64,000 nt of DNA from Halobacteria archaeon AArc-dxtr1 (GTDB lineage: Archaea > Halobacteriota > Halobacteria > Halobacteriales > Natrialbaceae). The position numbers were made by a program, and so were the translations under genes. Shown one piece after another: positions 26,187 through 34,278 of the stretch; position 1 is the stretch's first letter; each line of letters starts with the position of its first letter. Where the stretch lies: NCBI GenBank assembly GCA_025517425.1, contig JAOPJY010000002.1, positions 434,001 to 498,000 on the forward strand, in the 5' to 3' direction. A model generated the notes under the pieces. The model ran no database searches. It worked only from the letters and a program-made list of their open reading frames with translations, and was not told where the DNA came from.

Positions 26187-26657
26187 TCACGCCGTCGAGT
26201 CAGTCTGCTCGGTCGCACACCACTGACAGAACGAAATCTCGGGGTCGAGTTCACGGTTACAGGCTGGACACCGTGCCACCGTCTCCGATGCGTGCGGATC
26301 GACCGGTGTGTGCGGATCGTCCGGCGCGTGTGAATCGTCCGATGTGTACGGATCGTCCACTGTCTCTCCATCCGACTCGACGACGGGCGTGCGAGCGTTG
26401 TGTCGTCGCGCGAGGAGATACGCGTCGAGCATGCTCAACCCGCCAACGATCGAGACCGGCGCGATGTCCCAGAACGACGCCCCGCCCGGATCAGTGATCG
26501 CAGACGTGGGGACGAACAGGCCGCCGATGAGCATCGCGAGGGCGAGCCACCCGGCCGCGCGCAGCCACCGTCTGAGATACGCCTGCCCGAGCCCGGTCAC
26601 GAGAAGCCCGAGTCCAGCGGCCAACCACGGTCGTTTCTGTGACGGCTGCGTCCCCAT
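26187..26657 (-). CDS. Membrane protein with C-terminal zinc ribbon
   Basis: This 156-residue protein has two or three membrane helices in the first 85 residues, an acidic linker made of imperfect repeats (DDPYTSDDSHAPDDPHTPVDP) and a C-terminal zinc ribbon CPACNRELDPEISFCQWC. Proteins of this layout are common in haloarchaea; the role is unknown. It is divergent from the prenyl-synthase-like gene, and an ACTGAATG-type operator overlaps its likely promoter. Confidence 0.7.
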   Translation of the reverse strand: MGTQPSQKRPWLAAGLGLLVTGLGQAYLRRWLRAAGWLALAMLIGGLFVPTSAITDPGGASFWDIAPVSIVGGLSMLDAYLLARRHNARTPVVESDGETVDDPYTSDDSHAPDDPHTPVDPHASETVARCPACNRELDPEISFCQWCATEQTDSTA

Positions 26658-26663
26658 ACCATA

Positions 26664-26840
26664 ACTGAATGTCCAGTCAGTACTAACCCTTACTCTCTAC
26701 CGATACGAATCAGGGTGGCCTGTCGAGGATCCCATAGAGAGAAGTGCCGACTGATCATTCAGTCAGCTAGTGCCAGCGGCGGGACACACATCGTAACGAG
26801 AAGTATTAACCAGTCTGACTGAATAGTTGGTCACCAGTCA
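26664..26840. promoter_or_regulatory. Intergenic region with three related operator-like sites
   Basis: The 189 bases between two divergent genes hold site A, ACTGAATGTCCAGTCAGT (26664-26681), site B, which on the minus strand reads ACTGAATGATCAGTCGG (26748-26764), and site C, a split version with ACTGAAT (26818-26824) and CCAGTCA (26834-26840). A and C lie between the probable TATA elements and start codons of the two genes. The pattern ACTGAATG-N2-CAGTC suggests one repressor controlling both. A TetR gene is encoded 1 kb away. Confidence 0.6.
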
Positions 26841-26846
26841 ACGCGC

Positions 26847-27593
26847 ATGAACGAGCGAGAACGGTACGATGGCCGGCTCGATCAGCGCCTGTTCGAGGTC
26901 CTCGAGGGCGAGGGCGGCTGTGAGCGCGTATCGAGCGTCATCACGGCGGACGTCCCGAACAGGCTCCCAGGACAGCTGTTGCTCGAAATAGCCGACCTCA
27001 CTGATCGGCAGGTCGCCACCGAGACGGCACTCGACGCCGCAGTCGCCGTCGAACTGGCGTGGCTCCACCAGTACCTCCACGCGATCCCGAGAGTGAAGGG
27101 AGCGCTCGACGCACCCGCCGCCCAGTCACCGTACGACGGAAACACCATCGCGGCGATCCTCGACGGGGACCTGCTCCAGGCACAGGCGTTCGCCCGGCTC
27201 TCGGCGGCGGTCGAGGAGCCGGAGACGACGAGTCGCTGTTGTCGCCATCTCTCGCGGGCGTCGATCCACAGTTACGAGCGTCTCGCCGAGAACGAGGGCG
27301 GCCCGGACGCCACGACGTTCGCACCAATAACGGGCGTCGCAGCCCGGATCGGAGCGGTACTCGGCGGCGCCGACCGGCCAGTCGCGGCGTCGATCGAACG
27401 AAGCGCGCGGGCGACGGCTGCGGCGACTCCGGTTCGAACGCCACAGCACAACCTCCGCACCTACAGCAGCCGCGGCGTCGACGATGCCGTCGAGGAGTTG
27501 CTCGATGTGATCGGCGCCACAGACGTCGAACGAGCACGGATCGACGGCATCGTCTCACGGACGCGATCCGCGGTTCGAGAGCCGGAGCCGTGA
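26847..27593 (+). CDS. Degenerate polyprenyl-synthetase-like protein
   Basis: This 248-residue helical protein is related in pattern to polyprenyl diphosphate synthases: AVAVELAWLHQYLHAIP occupies the place of the first Asp-rich helix, and TIAAILDGDLLQAQAFARL matches the AILAGD-LLA-AF segment of that family. The two DDxxD motifs that bind magnesium-diphosphate are absent, so prenyl transfer activity is unlikely. It may be a structural or regulatory relative, as known for small subunits of heteromeric prenyl synthases. Start ATG follows site C of the operator cluster. Confidence 0.55.
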   Translation: MNERERYDGRLDQRLFEVLEGEGGCERVSSVITADVPNRLPGQLLLEIADLTDRQVATETALDAAVAVELAWLHQYLHAIPRVKGALDAPAAQSPYDGNTIAAILDGDLLQAQAFARLSAAVEEPETTSRCCRHLSRASIHSYERLAENEGGPDATTFAPITGVAARIGAVLGGADRPVAASIERSARATAAATPVRTPQHNLRTYSSRGVDDAVEELLDVIGATDVERARIDGIVSRTRSAVREPEP

Positions 27594-27616
27594 CCGAACA
27601 CCGTCGGAGCCACCGG

Positions 27617-27644
27617 GAATATATACACCAGTGGTCAATACCAC
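27617..27644 (+). promoter_or_regulatory. Promoter and palindromic operator of the TetR gene
   Basis: AATATATACA (27618-27627) is at leaderless spacing before the ATG at 27649. GTGGTCAATACCAC (27631-27644), a palindrome with 5-base arms, lies between the TATA element and the start. It is a candidate autoregulatory site for the TetR protein and differs from the ACTGAATG-type sites upstream. Confidence 0.5.
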
Positions 27645-27648
27645 CCAT

Positions 27649-28308
27649 ATGAGTGAGCAAGGGGACAACCGGTTCGACGGGTCGGGGTCGAGCGAAACGG
27701 TCGACGAGATTATCGAAGCGACCTACCGGGCGCTGAGCAAGCACGGCTATCCGGAGACGACGATCGCCCGCATCGCCGCGGAGTTCGACAAGAGCAAATC
27801 GCTTCTCTACTACCACTACGACAGCAAAGACGAGCTGCTTGAGGACTTCTTCGGCTTCCTCTGTGACCGCCTCGAAGAGGATCTGGCCGACCACTCTGAC
27901 GAGGATCCACACGAACAGCTGCTGGCGTTACTCGACCGAATCCTCCCCTCGGCGTCGAACGACGAGCAGTTCCAGTTCCGGCAGGCGTACTTCGAGATCC
28001 GAGCGCAGGCGCCACACAACCGAGCCTACCAGGAAAAAATCAGCCGCTCCGACGAGCTCGTGTTGAACGCACTCACCGAAACGATAGAGCGGGGAATCGA
28101 GTCTGGACGGTACCGCGACGTCGATGCGAGCCAGCGAGCCGAGCTGATCTTCTCTTCGCTGATGGGAATCATAGAACGGGCCACGACGCTCGAAGATCGA
28201 GCGCTCCTCGAGCGAAACCGGGAGGCACTGACCCAGCGGATCGAACACTCCTTGCTTGCGACCGCCGACGAGACGGAAGCCACCGATTCGACGACACAGT
28301 CGGCCTGA
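27649..28308 (+). CDS. TetR/AcrR family transcriptional regulator
   Basis: This 219-residue regulator has the TetR helix-turn-helix (about residues 20-65: IIEATYRALSKHGYPETTIARIAAEFDKSKSLLYYHY) and an all-helical C-terminal ligand domain ending in an acidic tail. The ATG at 27649 is chosen on promoter spacing; a GTG at 27631 is within the palindrome. Its targets could include itself and the neighbouring divergent genes, whose promoters carry repeated operator-like sequences. The effector is unknown. Confidence 0.88.
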   Translation: MSEQGDNRFDGSGSSETVDEIIEATYRALSKHGYPETTIARIAAEFDKSKSLLYYHYDSKDELLEDFFGFLCDRLEEDLADHSDEDPHEQLLALLDRILPSASNDEQFQFRQAYFEIRAQAPHNRAYQEKISRSDELVLNALTETIERGIESGRYRDVDASQRAELIFSSLMGIIERATTLEDRALLERNREALTQRIEHSLLATADETEATDSTTQSA

Positions 28309-28366
28309 GACGACGCCGAGCGTTCCGGGACGATACACTTTACTCGCCGACGGCCGTGCATCGGCC

Positions 28367-28609
28367 ATGGAGGGCGATCGGCCGCTGGTCGAGTCACGGT
28401 ACCGCCGGCTCGTGCTGTACGCGAAACACAACGGCGGGCGGATCGTGGCGGATCTGTCCTTGCTGATCGTCTGGGTGTTCACGGCGACCGCCGCCTTCGA
28501 CTGGCTCGAACAGCCGACCTGGCTGCTGTACGTCGTGTTGTTCGCCGGCGTCGTGCTCTACTCGCGTATTACCCCGACCTGGGAGCGCCCGTATCGGAGC
28601 CCGGACTGA
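28367..28609 (+). CDS. Small two-helix membrane protein
   Basis: This 80-residue protein has a basic N-terminal segment with SRYRRLVLYAKHNG, two membrane helices (about residues 30-46 and 53-70) and a short basic tail. A CTTTACT element about 28 bases before the ATG fits a leaderless start. Proteins like this are widespread in haloarchaea, but I cannot name the family or its function. Confidence 0.6.
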   Translation: MEGDRPLVESRYRRLVLYAKHNGGRIVADLSLLIVWVFTATAAFDWLEQPTWLLYVVLFAGVVLYSRITPTWERPYRSPD

Positions 28610-28660
28610 GAGTCGGAGCCTGGACTGACGGACTGTCGTCGACAGGACAGGTACAGCCCC

Positions 28661-29908
28661 TCACAGCGGAACGTGTCGCAACAGCGGAACGCCGACGGCG
28701 ACGAGCCAGAGCAAGACGCCGGTTCTGACGTGACCGAAGCTGGCGACGGGTGAGCGAGCCGTCTGCGAGGCGCCGGCGGCGATGAATCCGAGGGCTACTG
28801 CCAGGGAGATCCGGTGAATAATCGTCTGCAGCGCCAGCGACGTCACGCCGAGCCCGCCGAGGTCGAGAAACGTGGCGACGACGAACCCGATCGCCGCGGC
28901 GGTAAACGCCGGCAGGACGTCGAGATGGCGGGCGCTGAGGTAGGTGACGATCGGCAGTCCACAGATCAGGAGTGGGTAGAAGGCGGCGACGATGAGCTTC
29001 GGGTTCGTCTCGGAGAACAGCAACTCGGCCTGCACACCGCCGACCCGCACCACCGTGTAGACGGCGACGATGGCGGCAATGACGAGCAACGCCCGGACGG
29101 TCGCCTGGACGCCGTCGTCTTCCCACCAGTTGGTGACCTCCGTGCGCCGCGTCAGCGCTCGGACGCCGAACGATCCGACCAGGACGAGACTCAGCAGCAC
29201 CGTCGCCCGCTCGTCGATCTCGACGACGGTCATCCAACCGTCGCTGTCGGAGCTGCGGTCGTTGCCCATCCACTCCCGCGAGAGGGAGTCGACGTACCAG
29301 CGGTCGAAGAACTCCGCTTCGACGTACGACTGTGACTCCTCGATGCTGTGGACCGAGTGGCGCAGTTCGAACCAGTCCCAGTGTTCCCAGTGGGCCTGCA
29401 TCGCCGTCCAGTTGTCGTCGGCAGGGTCCGTGTAGGCGCGAATGTGATGGCGTTCACCGAGATAGGCGCCGTCTTTGAGCTGGTAGGATTCGTCGACCCA
29501 GCGGCCGTCCTCGCCGGGTGGATCGATGTAGGTGTAGCGAACCGAGCCGTCGGCACTGCCCCACGCGGTTGAGGAGTCGTTGAGGATGCTGTCCTCGTCG
29601 TGGCCCACGTCGGCCTCGTCCTCGTCCAGTTCTTCCCACTCGCCTGTAGACTGCTGGCGAAGCAGGTCCTCGGTCGTCTCCGCGTCGCCGTAGACGAGCA
29701 GGTTGAGCGCCAGCGTTCGTTGGGCGGTGGACTCGCCCGAACTGGTGTAGAGATACAGTTCACTTCCGTCCGCGAGGGTCTCGGTCTGGAACTCCTCGCT
29801 GTCCGTTCCGTCACTGATTTCGGCGCCGACCATCGACCCCGTCACCGTCACTAACAACACCGCAAAGAGCAACGCGACCGCCGTTCGGGGTCGAATCTCG
29901 ACGCGCAC
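28661..29908 (-). CDS. Membrane protein with exported acidic domain and six C-terminal helices
   Basis: This roughly 415-residue protein starts with a signal-type helix (AVALLFAVLLVTVTG), followed by an acidic, Trp-rich extracellular region of about 200 residues and then about six membrane helices. Haloarchaea carry related proteins but I know no function. The start is uncertain: no ATG suits, and GTG codons at 29908 and 29917 are both possible. A weak AT-rich element (AAAAGATAC, minus strand, near 29940) favours either. Confidence 0.6.
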   Translation of the reverse strand: MRVEIRPRTAVALLFAVLLVTVTGSMVGAEISDGTDSEEFQTETLADGSELYLYTSSGESTAQRTLALNLLVYGDAETTEDLLRQQSTGEWEELDEDEADVGHDEDSILNDSSTAWGSADGSVRYTYIDPPGEDGRWVDESYQLKDGAYLGERHHIRAYTDPADDNWTAMQAHWEHWDWFELRHSVHSIEESQSYVEAEFFDRWYVDSLSREWMGNDRSSDSDGWMTVVEIDERATVLLSLVLVGSFGVRALTRRTEVTNWWEDDGVQATVRALLVIAAIVAVYTVVRVGGVQAELLFSETNPKLIVAAFYPLLICGLPIVTYLSARHLDVLPAFTAAAIGFVVATFLDLGGLGVTSLALQTIIHRISLAVALGFIAAGASQTARSPVASFGHVRTGVLLWLVAVGVPLLRHVPL

Positions 29909-30151
29909 GGTCGCCACGTAGGGAGGGGGGGTTCGAGTATCTTTTCGTCGGGTGTGACACAAGTCGGTACGCCACGGAGGCGCTATCCGGCCCTACGAAA
30001 TCTGGTGTGGAGGATGGGCGGTGGGACGCAGCGAGTTCTCGACAAGGGGAAGGTCCGAGAGGGTTTGTTCGGTGAGTCCCAAAAGCACCTGTCGGAACAG
30101 CGGGCCGTCCGCGGCGCCGTTGAGTTGGATCACTAGCCCGCTGTAGCTGAC

Positions 30152-31207
30152 TTATTCCCCGAACGCGGCTGCCGCGGTCGTCCTGGCGAGTAGCCCCTCG
30201 GGGTCGATCGTCGCGTCTGCACCAATTTCGGCGAGGTCCGCTTCGTGGCCCGACGGCGTGAGAGCAACGAGACGCGCATCCGGGTCGACTCGCCGAGTTG
30301 CGAGGACGGCATAGGGCGTCGTCTCGGCCCCAGTCGCGACGACGATTGTAGCCTGCTCTCCAGCAGTTTCGCGTTCGATGACCGCGTCATCTGCGGGATT
30401 CTCGACACGGACATCGATCCCATCGGCCTCGAGCTTCCGCGCCCAGTCGTCGTCAGGTGTCACCACCGTAAGCGATGCCTGCTCAGCGAGTTCATCGGCG
30501 ATTCGCTCGCCGAGATCGGCGCTGCCGAGCAACAGAAGTGAGTGCTTATCGCGGGATCGGTCGGCGCGGGTGGCTCGGGCACCGGCACGCGTGAGGCGGG
30601 ACTCGAGTGCCGGTCCGAAGAGGGAGCCAGCAACGGCGAGGATGCTCGCCGGCCCGAGGAGAATCAGCGTGATGGCGAACAGGCGTCCCGCCTCGGTAGT
30701 CGCGTGGACGTCGCCGTAGCCGACGGTGCTCGCAGTGACGAGGGTGAAGTACAGCCCATCGATCAGTCCGTCGACGCCGTGGATGTCGGTTCGGAGGACG
30801 TAGGAGCCAACCGTCCCGTACAGGAGGAAGCCGCCGATTGCGAGCAACGCGCCGGTCTGGGTCGCCGTGAGGGCGGTCGAGCGAACGAACTGACCTCGAC
30901 CCCATCGAACGAGAAGGATGGTTGCGATCACCGAGAAGACGACGAGTGGAATTGCGGTGAGGCGGGTCTGGGCAATACCGTTCATCGCCGCGAGAACCAG
31001 CAAGAACAACGCCAGAACGTACGCGAGGCGAAATCCACGGACCATCCCCCACGCGGCCGCGAGGAGGGCAAACCCGACGCTGACGGTGCTAAATCCCGTG
31101 GCCGTTTGCAGTTCGATGACGCTCTCACCGTCGAGGAATGGCTCGGCTACCATCGCTGCAAGCCCCGTCACGATCGAGACGACTGCGACGGTGACGACAA
31201 TCAACAC
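30152..31207 (-). CDS. Potassium channel with TrkA-N domain
   Basis: This 351-residue protein has several N-terminal helices, then a pore unit with the selectivity filter TVGYGD and the flanking inner helix GRLFAITLILLGPASILAV. A cytoplasmic TrkA-N/RCK-type Rossmann domain follows (SLLLLGSADLGERIADEL), whose glycine motif is imperfect, so nucleotide binding may be altered. It should conduct K+, the main compatible cation in haloarchaea. The start is a GTG; no ATG lies upstream in frame. Confidence 0.85.
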   Translation of the reverse strand: MLIVVTVAVVSIVTGLAAMVAEPFLDGESVIELQTATGFSTVSVGFALLAAAWGMVRGFRLAYVLALFLLVLAAMNGIAQTRLTAIPLVVFSVIATILLVRWGRGQFVRSTALTATQTGALLAIGGFLLYGTVGSYVLRTDIHGVDGLIDGLYFTLVTASTVGYGDVHATTEAGRLFAITLILLGPASILAVAGSLFGPALESRLTRAGARATRADRSRDKHSLLLLGSADLGERIADELAEQASLTVVTPDDDWARKLEADGIDVRVENPADDAVIERETAGEQATIVVATGAETTPYAVLATRRVDPDARLVALTPSGHEADLAEIGADATIDPEGLLARTTAAAAFGE

Positions 31208-31370
31208 GGCAGCATGACTGTCCTGATTCCGATGCAGTGGGACGTGAACTATGTTCGTAGATCCACTGCAACCAAGATAACGTTCGGAGACACCGAAGCG
31301 TAGCTTTTTGCGCCGAGCGGTTCCGACCGAAGCGAGGAATCCCGAGGTGGAAAAAGCTACGTGTCCGGTT

Positions 31371-31544
31371 CTACTGCTCGTCGACCCTGAGCCGCAGTCC
31401 GAGAAGACTTCCGCCCATAATTGCGTACACGTGTCCGAGTATCAGAATCACATAGTCCCAGTGCCAGTAACCGTAGAGGGCCTGTATGAAGCCCAAGAGA
31501 ACCAATGCAACCTCGGCGACCTTCCGATACCTCTCCTGATCCAT
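31371..31544 (-). CDS. 57-residue membrane protein
   Basis: This short frame (MDQERYRKVAEVALVLLGF...) has two predicted membrane helices joined near YGYWHWDY and a basic C-terminus. It lies between the K+ channel and a tnpB remnant, and codon use is less GC-rich than the surroundings. The hydrophobic pattern suggests a real small membrane protein, but I recognise no family, and the longer frame from 31667 that contains it overlaps the tnpB remnant. Confidence 0.4.
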   Translation of the reverse strand: MDQERYRKVAEVALVLLGFIQALYGYWHWDYVILILGHVYAIMGGSLLGLRLRVDEQ

Positions 31545-31605
31545 TTTGCCAAAGAGTCCGGATATTTGGATAATAAATTCTGTGATCAGTATGTTCCATT
31601 CCGAT

Positions 31606-31869
31606 AAGAACGTACTGTTCGTAGGGCGTCGGGCTGTCCGCCGGGAGTTCAAATTCACACTCAACACGCCCGTTGACGGTTGAGAGCGAGACTTTGTTCC
31701 GGTAGAATGTGGCGCTTCGCTTATGGTAAAGCAGACTCCACAATGTGAACTCTGGCTGGCTCACACGTTTGCCCTGTTTCCACCGTTCGACGCACCCTTT
31801 CGTCGCTTGGACGGCGCGTCGGATGGCTTCTTGAACGAGGTTCGCAGTGAGATCGGTTTCCTCTCCCAA
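31606..31869 (-). pseudogene. Remnant of an IS1341-type tnpB
   Basis: Residues such as EETDLTANLVQEAIRRAVQA, KRVSQPEFT and SATFYRNKVSLSTVNGRVE match the N-terminal half of the haloarchaeal TnpB group that starts with a strand/helix domain. Homology stops at PTPYEQYVL, after which the frame reads unrelated sequence. An in-frame stop precedes the segment and there is no RuvC part. It is a decayed fragment about 88 codons long and belongs to a different TnpB group than the intact gene at 53 kb. Confidence 0.75.
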
Positions 31870-31951
31870 AACTCAGAATTGTGTATACCTGCAGAGCCGC
31901 TGCTTTTGCACTCGCTCGTCATTGGTGTCTTTCCAACCACCAACAGCGCCA

Positions 31952-33310
31952 TTATTCACTAGTCAGGTTCCCAACCGTACTCCTAATTTCCTTGACTTTC
32001 GCGGCCTGTTCCTCGTTAGCGGCTGCGACGGTTTCTACTTCATCTGCAATCTGCCTGGATTGTTCAAGAAGTTTGTCAACTTGTGAAGCGACTTCCTCGC
32101 TACTGGCAGCCTGATCGTCCGTCACGTCAGATACTTCCTGGATGCCCTGTGACACCTCTTGGGCGGACTGAGCAATCTCTTGTTGTGTGTCCATCGCTCC
32201 GGTAATCTGCTCGATTCCCTGGTCAACTTCCTTGGTGGTTTGCTGCAGGCTGGAGACGGTCTCAGACGTATCTTCTTTGATATCTCCGACCATTTCTTCA
32301 ATCTCACTAACGTTCTCCTGAGATTCTTCGGCAAGACTCTTCACCTCGTTTGCAACGACGGCGAACCCATCTCCGTCCTCGCCAGCGTTGGCAGCCTCGA
32401 TCGAGGCGTTCAATGCCAGCAAATTCGTCTGCTTTGCGATGTCGTTAATGACTTTGACTATTTCGTCGATTTCATCGATTCGGTTCTCTAACTGCTCCAC
32501 GTTGTCGGCGGCGGTCTGCGCAGAGTCATCAATACGTTTTATTTTTTCGACAGCGTCTCTCCCAGCAGCCTGCCCTTCTTCAGCGAGTGTCTCAGCCTTT
32601 TTACTGGTCGCGGCTACTTCTTCGGCAGCCGATGCGATTTCTTCAATTGTTGCCGACATATCTGCAATCTCACTCGCTACTTCCTCGGCAGAGTTCGCTT
32701 GGGAACGGGTGCGTTCGCTAATCTCCTCAGTACTATTCGCTACGTCATCTGCAGTCTGTGTGACTTCTTCGACTGCAGATCCGACCTTGGTTTCGACTTC
32801 CTCTCTGAGTTCCCACTGGTTCTGGTAGGACTTGATAATTGAAACGACTTTGTCGAGGAGTTTCTGTTCCTCGGTGAGCCAGGGACCAGTGTCTTCGTCG
32901 GGCCGCTGTTCGGTGTACGTGAGCCTGATAGCTATTTGCGTTCCTGCACTGGTGGTCGTTTCCGCGGTCAACGGATGCTCGGTTCGCCTGTATCCCGGGG
33001 ATTCAACGACTGTATCACCGACCTGAATTTGTGCTTCAGTTACCTCCGGATACTGGAACCACTGGTTAAGTTCGTCAACGTAGATATCGGCGAGTTCTTC
33101 AGTCCGTTTGTCGAATTCCGTGAAAAGCTCGGTTGCCCGTTTAACACATGCGAGTTCCTTTGTCCGTTCCTGCAACTCCACCCTGGCTTTTGTTTCGCTT
33201 ATCTCACAGACACCTTGGCCGAGCTTGAAGTGTTCTGAAGGAAGTTCGTCTTGTTCAACTTCAGTGTCAGGGGCTCCCTCGACAGCCCGAGCCCCCAGTT
33301 CATTTGACAT
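31952..33310 (-). CDS. Soluble methyl-accepting transducer with an aromatic-rich sensor domain
   Basis: This 452-residue transducer has no membrane segment. Residues about 40-165 form a sensor domain with QERTKELACVKRATELF, FQYPEVTEAQIQVG and GPWLTEEQKLLDKVV, a pattern I know from sensor modules of methanogen and bacterial histidine kinases (ELxCLYxIS, WQYPEIT, GPFLKEERKLI). The signalling half follows, with the tip KQTNLLALNASIEAANAGEDG. Codon use is clearly richer in A/T at third positions than in neighbouring genes, suggesting transfer. A TATA element ATTAATAATTG lies near 33330-33340. Confidence 0.85.
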   Translation of the reverse strand: MSNELGARAVEGAPDTEVEQDELPSEHFKLGQGVCEISETKARVELQERTKELACVKRATELFTEFDKRTEELADIYVDELNQWFQYPEVTEAQIQVGDTVVESPGYRRTEHPLTAETTTSAGTQIAIRLTYTEQRPDEDTGPWLTEEQKLLDKVVSIIKSYQNQWELREEVETKVGSAVEEVTQTADDVANSTEEISERTRSQANSAEEVASEIADMSATIEEIASAAEEVAATSKKAETLAEEGQAAGRDAVEKIKRIDDSAQTAADNVEQLENRIDEIDEIVKVINDIAKQTNLLALNASIEAANAGEDGDGFAVVANEVKSLAEESQENVSEIEEMVGDIKEDTSETVSSLQQTTKEVDQGIEQITGAMDTQQEIAQSAQEVSQGIQEVSDVTDDQAASSEEVASQVDKLLEQSRQIADEVETVAAANEEQAAKVKEIRSTVGNLTSE

Positions 33311-33373
33311 ATGCTAACATAGTGGCAGACAATTATTAATATTATGCCTACTCTATCGTGTCCAGACCCTGTA

Positions 33374-33790
33374 TTAGAGCGTGTCAAACGAGGTAATCAC
33401 GTCACTCGTCGAGTACGTATCGACCAGGTCCTGTTTGTCAAAGTCAGAATCGTCGCTCCAGATAGCCCCCTCGCTGACGATCGCACACGCGAGGTACAGC
33501 ACGTCGTCGGGGTCGGTGTCTCCGATCGCAGCTTCCGCTGTCTCGATAGCCGGATAGAAGTCGCTGGCAGGAACGACCGCAATGTACTGGAACAGGAGGT
33601 CGATGAATTGTGCCACTCTGTCCGGTTCCAGTCCGGATTTCTCCACGATCAGGTCTTCGTAGTTCTCGACTTCGTCGTGGACGAACGCTGGCGTCAGGAG
33701 ATCTGGTTCAAGTGTAACGATGAGCTCCCGTGTCTTCGAGTCAGCGATGAGTGCAGAGATGACGACGTTGGCGTCGATGACCAACTTCAT
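33374..33790 (-). CDS. vapC: PIN-domain toxin (VapC-like ribonuclease)
   Basis: This 138-residue PIN protein has the first acidic residue in KLVIDANVVIS (D6), a central acidic site in GDTDPDDVLYLACAI and the C-terminal IWSDDSDF, the usual four-acid metal site of VapC RNases. It is encoded 9 bases after a small ribbon-helix-helix-type protein, the normal order for an antitoxin-toxin pair. Targets are probably tRNA or rRNA, by family precedent only. Confidence 0.85.
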   Translation of the reverse strand: MKLVIDANVVISALIADSKTRELIVTLEPDLLTPAFVHDEVENYEDLIVEKSGLEPDRVAQFIDLLFQYIAVVPASDFYPAIETAEAAIGDTDPDDVLYLACAIVSEGAIWSDDSDFDKQDLVDTYSTSDVITSFDTL

Positions 33791-33799
33791 TCGTCGAGT

Positions 33800-34030
33800 C
33801 TACGCCGATTCTTCTTCGACGCGCTTGCGTCCACGCTCGTTGATTCTATCGGCGATTTTCTGCACGTCGCGCTCGGTGAGTTCGCTCTCGCTGGTGAGTT
33901 CGTCCATCATTTCGAGCGCCTCGACCTTCTCTTGGATGGCCTGTCGCGTGACCTCGCTCCAGTTGATCTCCGGGTGCTGTTCCATTCGCTCTTTGAGGTC
34001 GTCGTCCACGTTAACCGTGATACTGGGCAT
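33800..34030 (-). CDS. vapB: Ribbon-helix-helix-type antitoxin (VapB-like)
   Basis: This 76-residue protein begins with a beta-strand followed by two helices (SITVNVDDDLKERMEQHPEINWSEVTRQAI), the ribbon-helix-helix fold, and then a charged helix that would wrap the toxin. The ATG at 34030 is chosen because it starts directly at the strand; upstream frame residues are non-family. It directly precedes the PIN toxin gene, and a 20-base palindrome overlaps its promoter. Confidence 0.8.
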   Translation of the reverse strand: MPSITVNVDDDLKERMEQHPEINWSEVTRQAIQEKVEALEMMDELTSESELTERDVQKIADRINERGRKRVEEESA

Positions 34031-34044
34031 ACAGGAATCTATGC

Positions 34045-34064
34045 AGACACAGAATACTGTGTCT
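34045..34064. promoter_or_regulatory. 20-base perfect palindrome, operator of the vapBC pair
   Basis: AGACACAG (34045-34052), a 4-base centre AATA and CTGTGTCT (34057-34064) form a perfect inverted repeat. It ends 14 bases before the antitoxin ATG and covers the most AT-rich part of the expected promoter, so binding there would block transcription. Ribbon-helix-helix antitoxins bind such repeats, which makes autoregulation the likely function. A further half-site (CACACAGAAG) lies near 34085. Confidence 0.65.
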
Positions 34065-34233
34065 TCCGGTGCGTCCGTTTCCTTGCACACAGAAGTCAAC
34101 GGCACAAAGACCAATCCGTTCGACAGCCGAACTGGGTCCGCTGTTTACGTTTTGTCCAAATCCAGGTACTGTGAACTCGAATTCCGGTAGTACCATCGCT
34201 CACGAATAGCTGATCACGACAACAGGTTGCGTA

Positions 34234-34257
34234 TTCCAGTCCGCGTTTTACTGGATA
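34234..34257 (+). promoter_or_regulatory. Promoter with inverted repeat before the DUF305 gene
   Basis: A TATA-like TTTTAC (34246-34251) lies about 30 bases before the ATG at 34279. It is flanked by an inverted repeat TCCAGT (34235-34240) and ACTGGA (34250-34255), separated by 9 bases. The TATA box is partly inside the repeat, suggesting a metal-responsive repressor site, although no regulator gene is adjacent. Confidence 0.45.
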
Positions 34258-34278
34258 GGTTGGTGGGATCATAGAACG

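Noticed and set aside
29909-30151. Possible gene remnant on the minus strand (IQLNGAADGPLFRQVLLGL)
   Set aside because: The frame reads protein-like for about 40 codons but has no clear start or recognised family, and it cannot be separated from chance.
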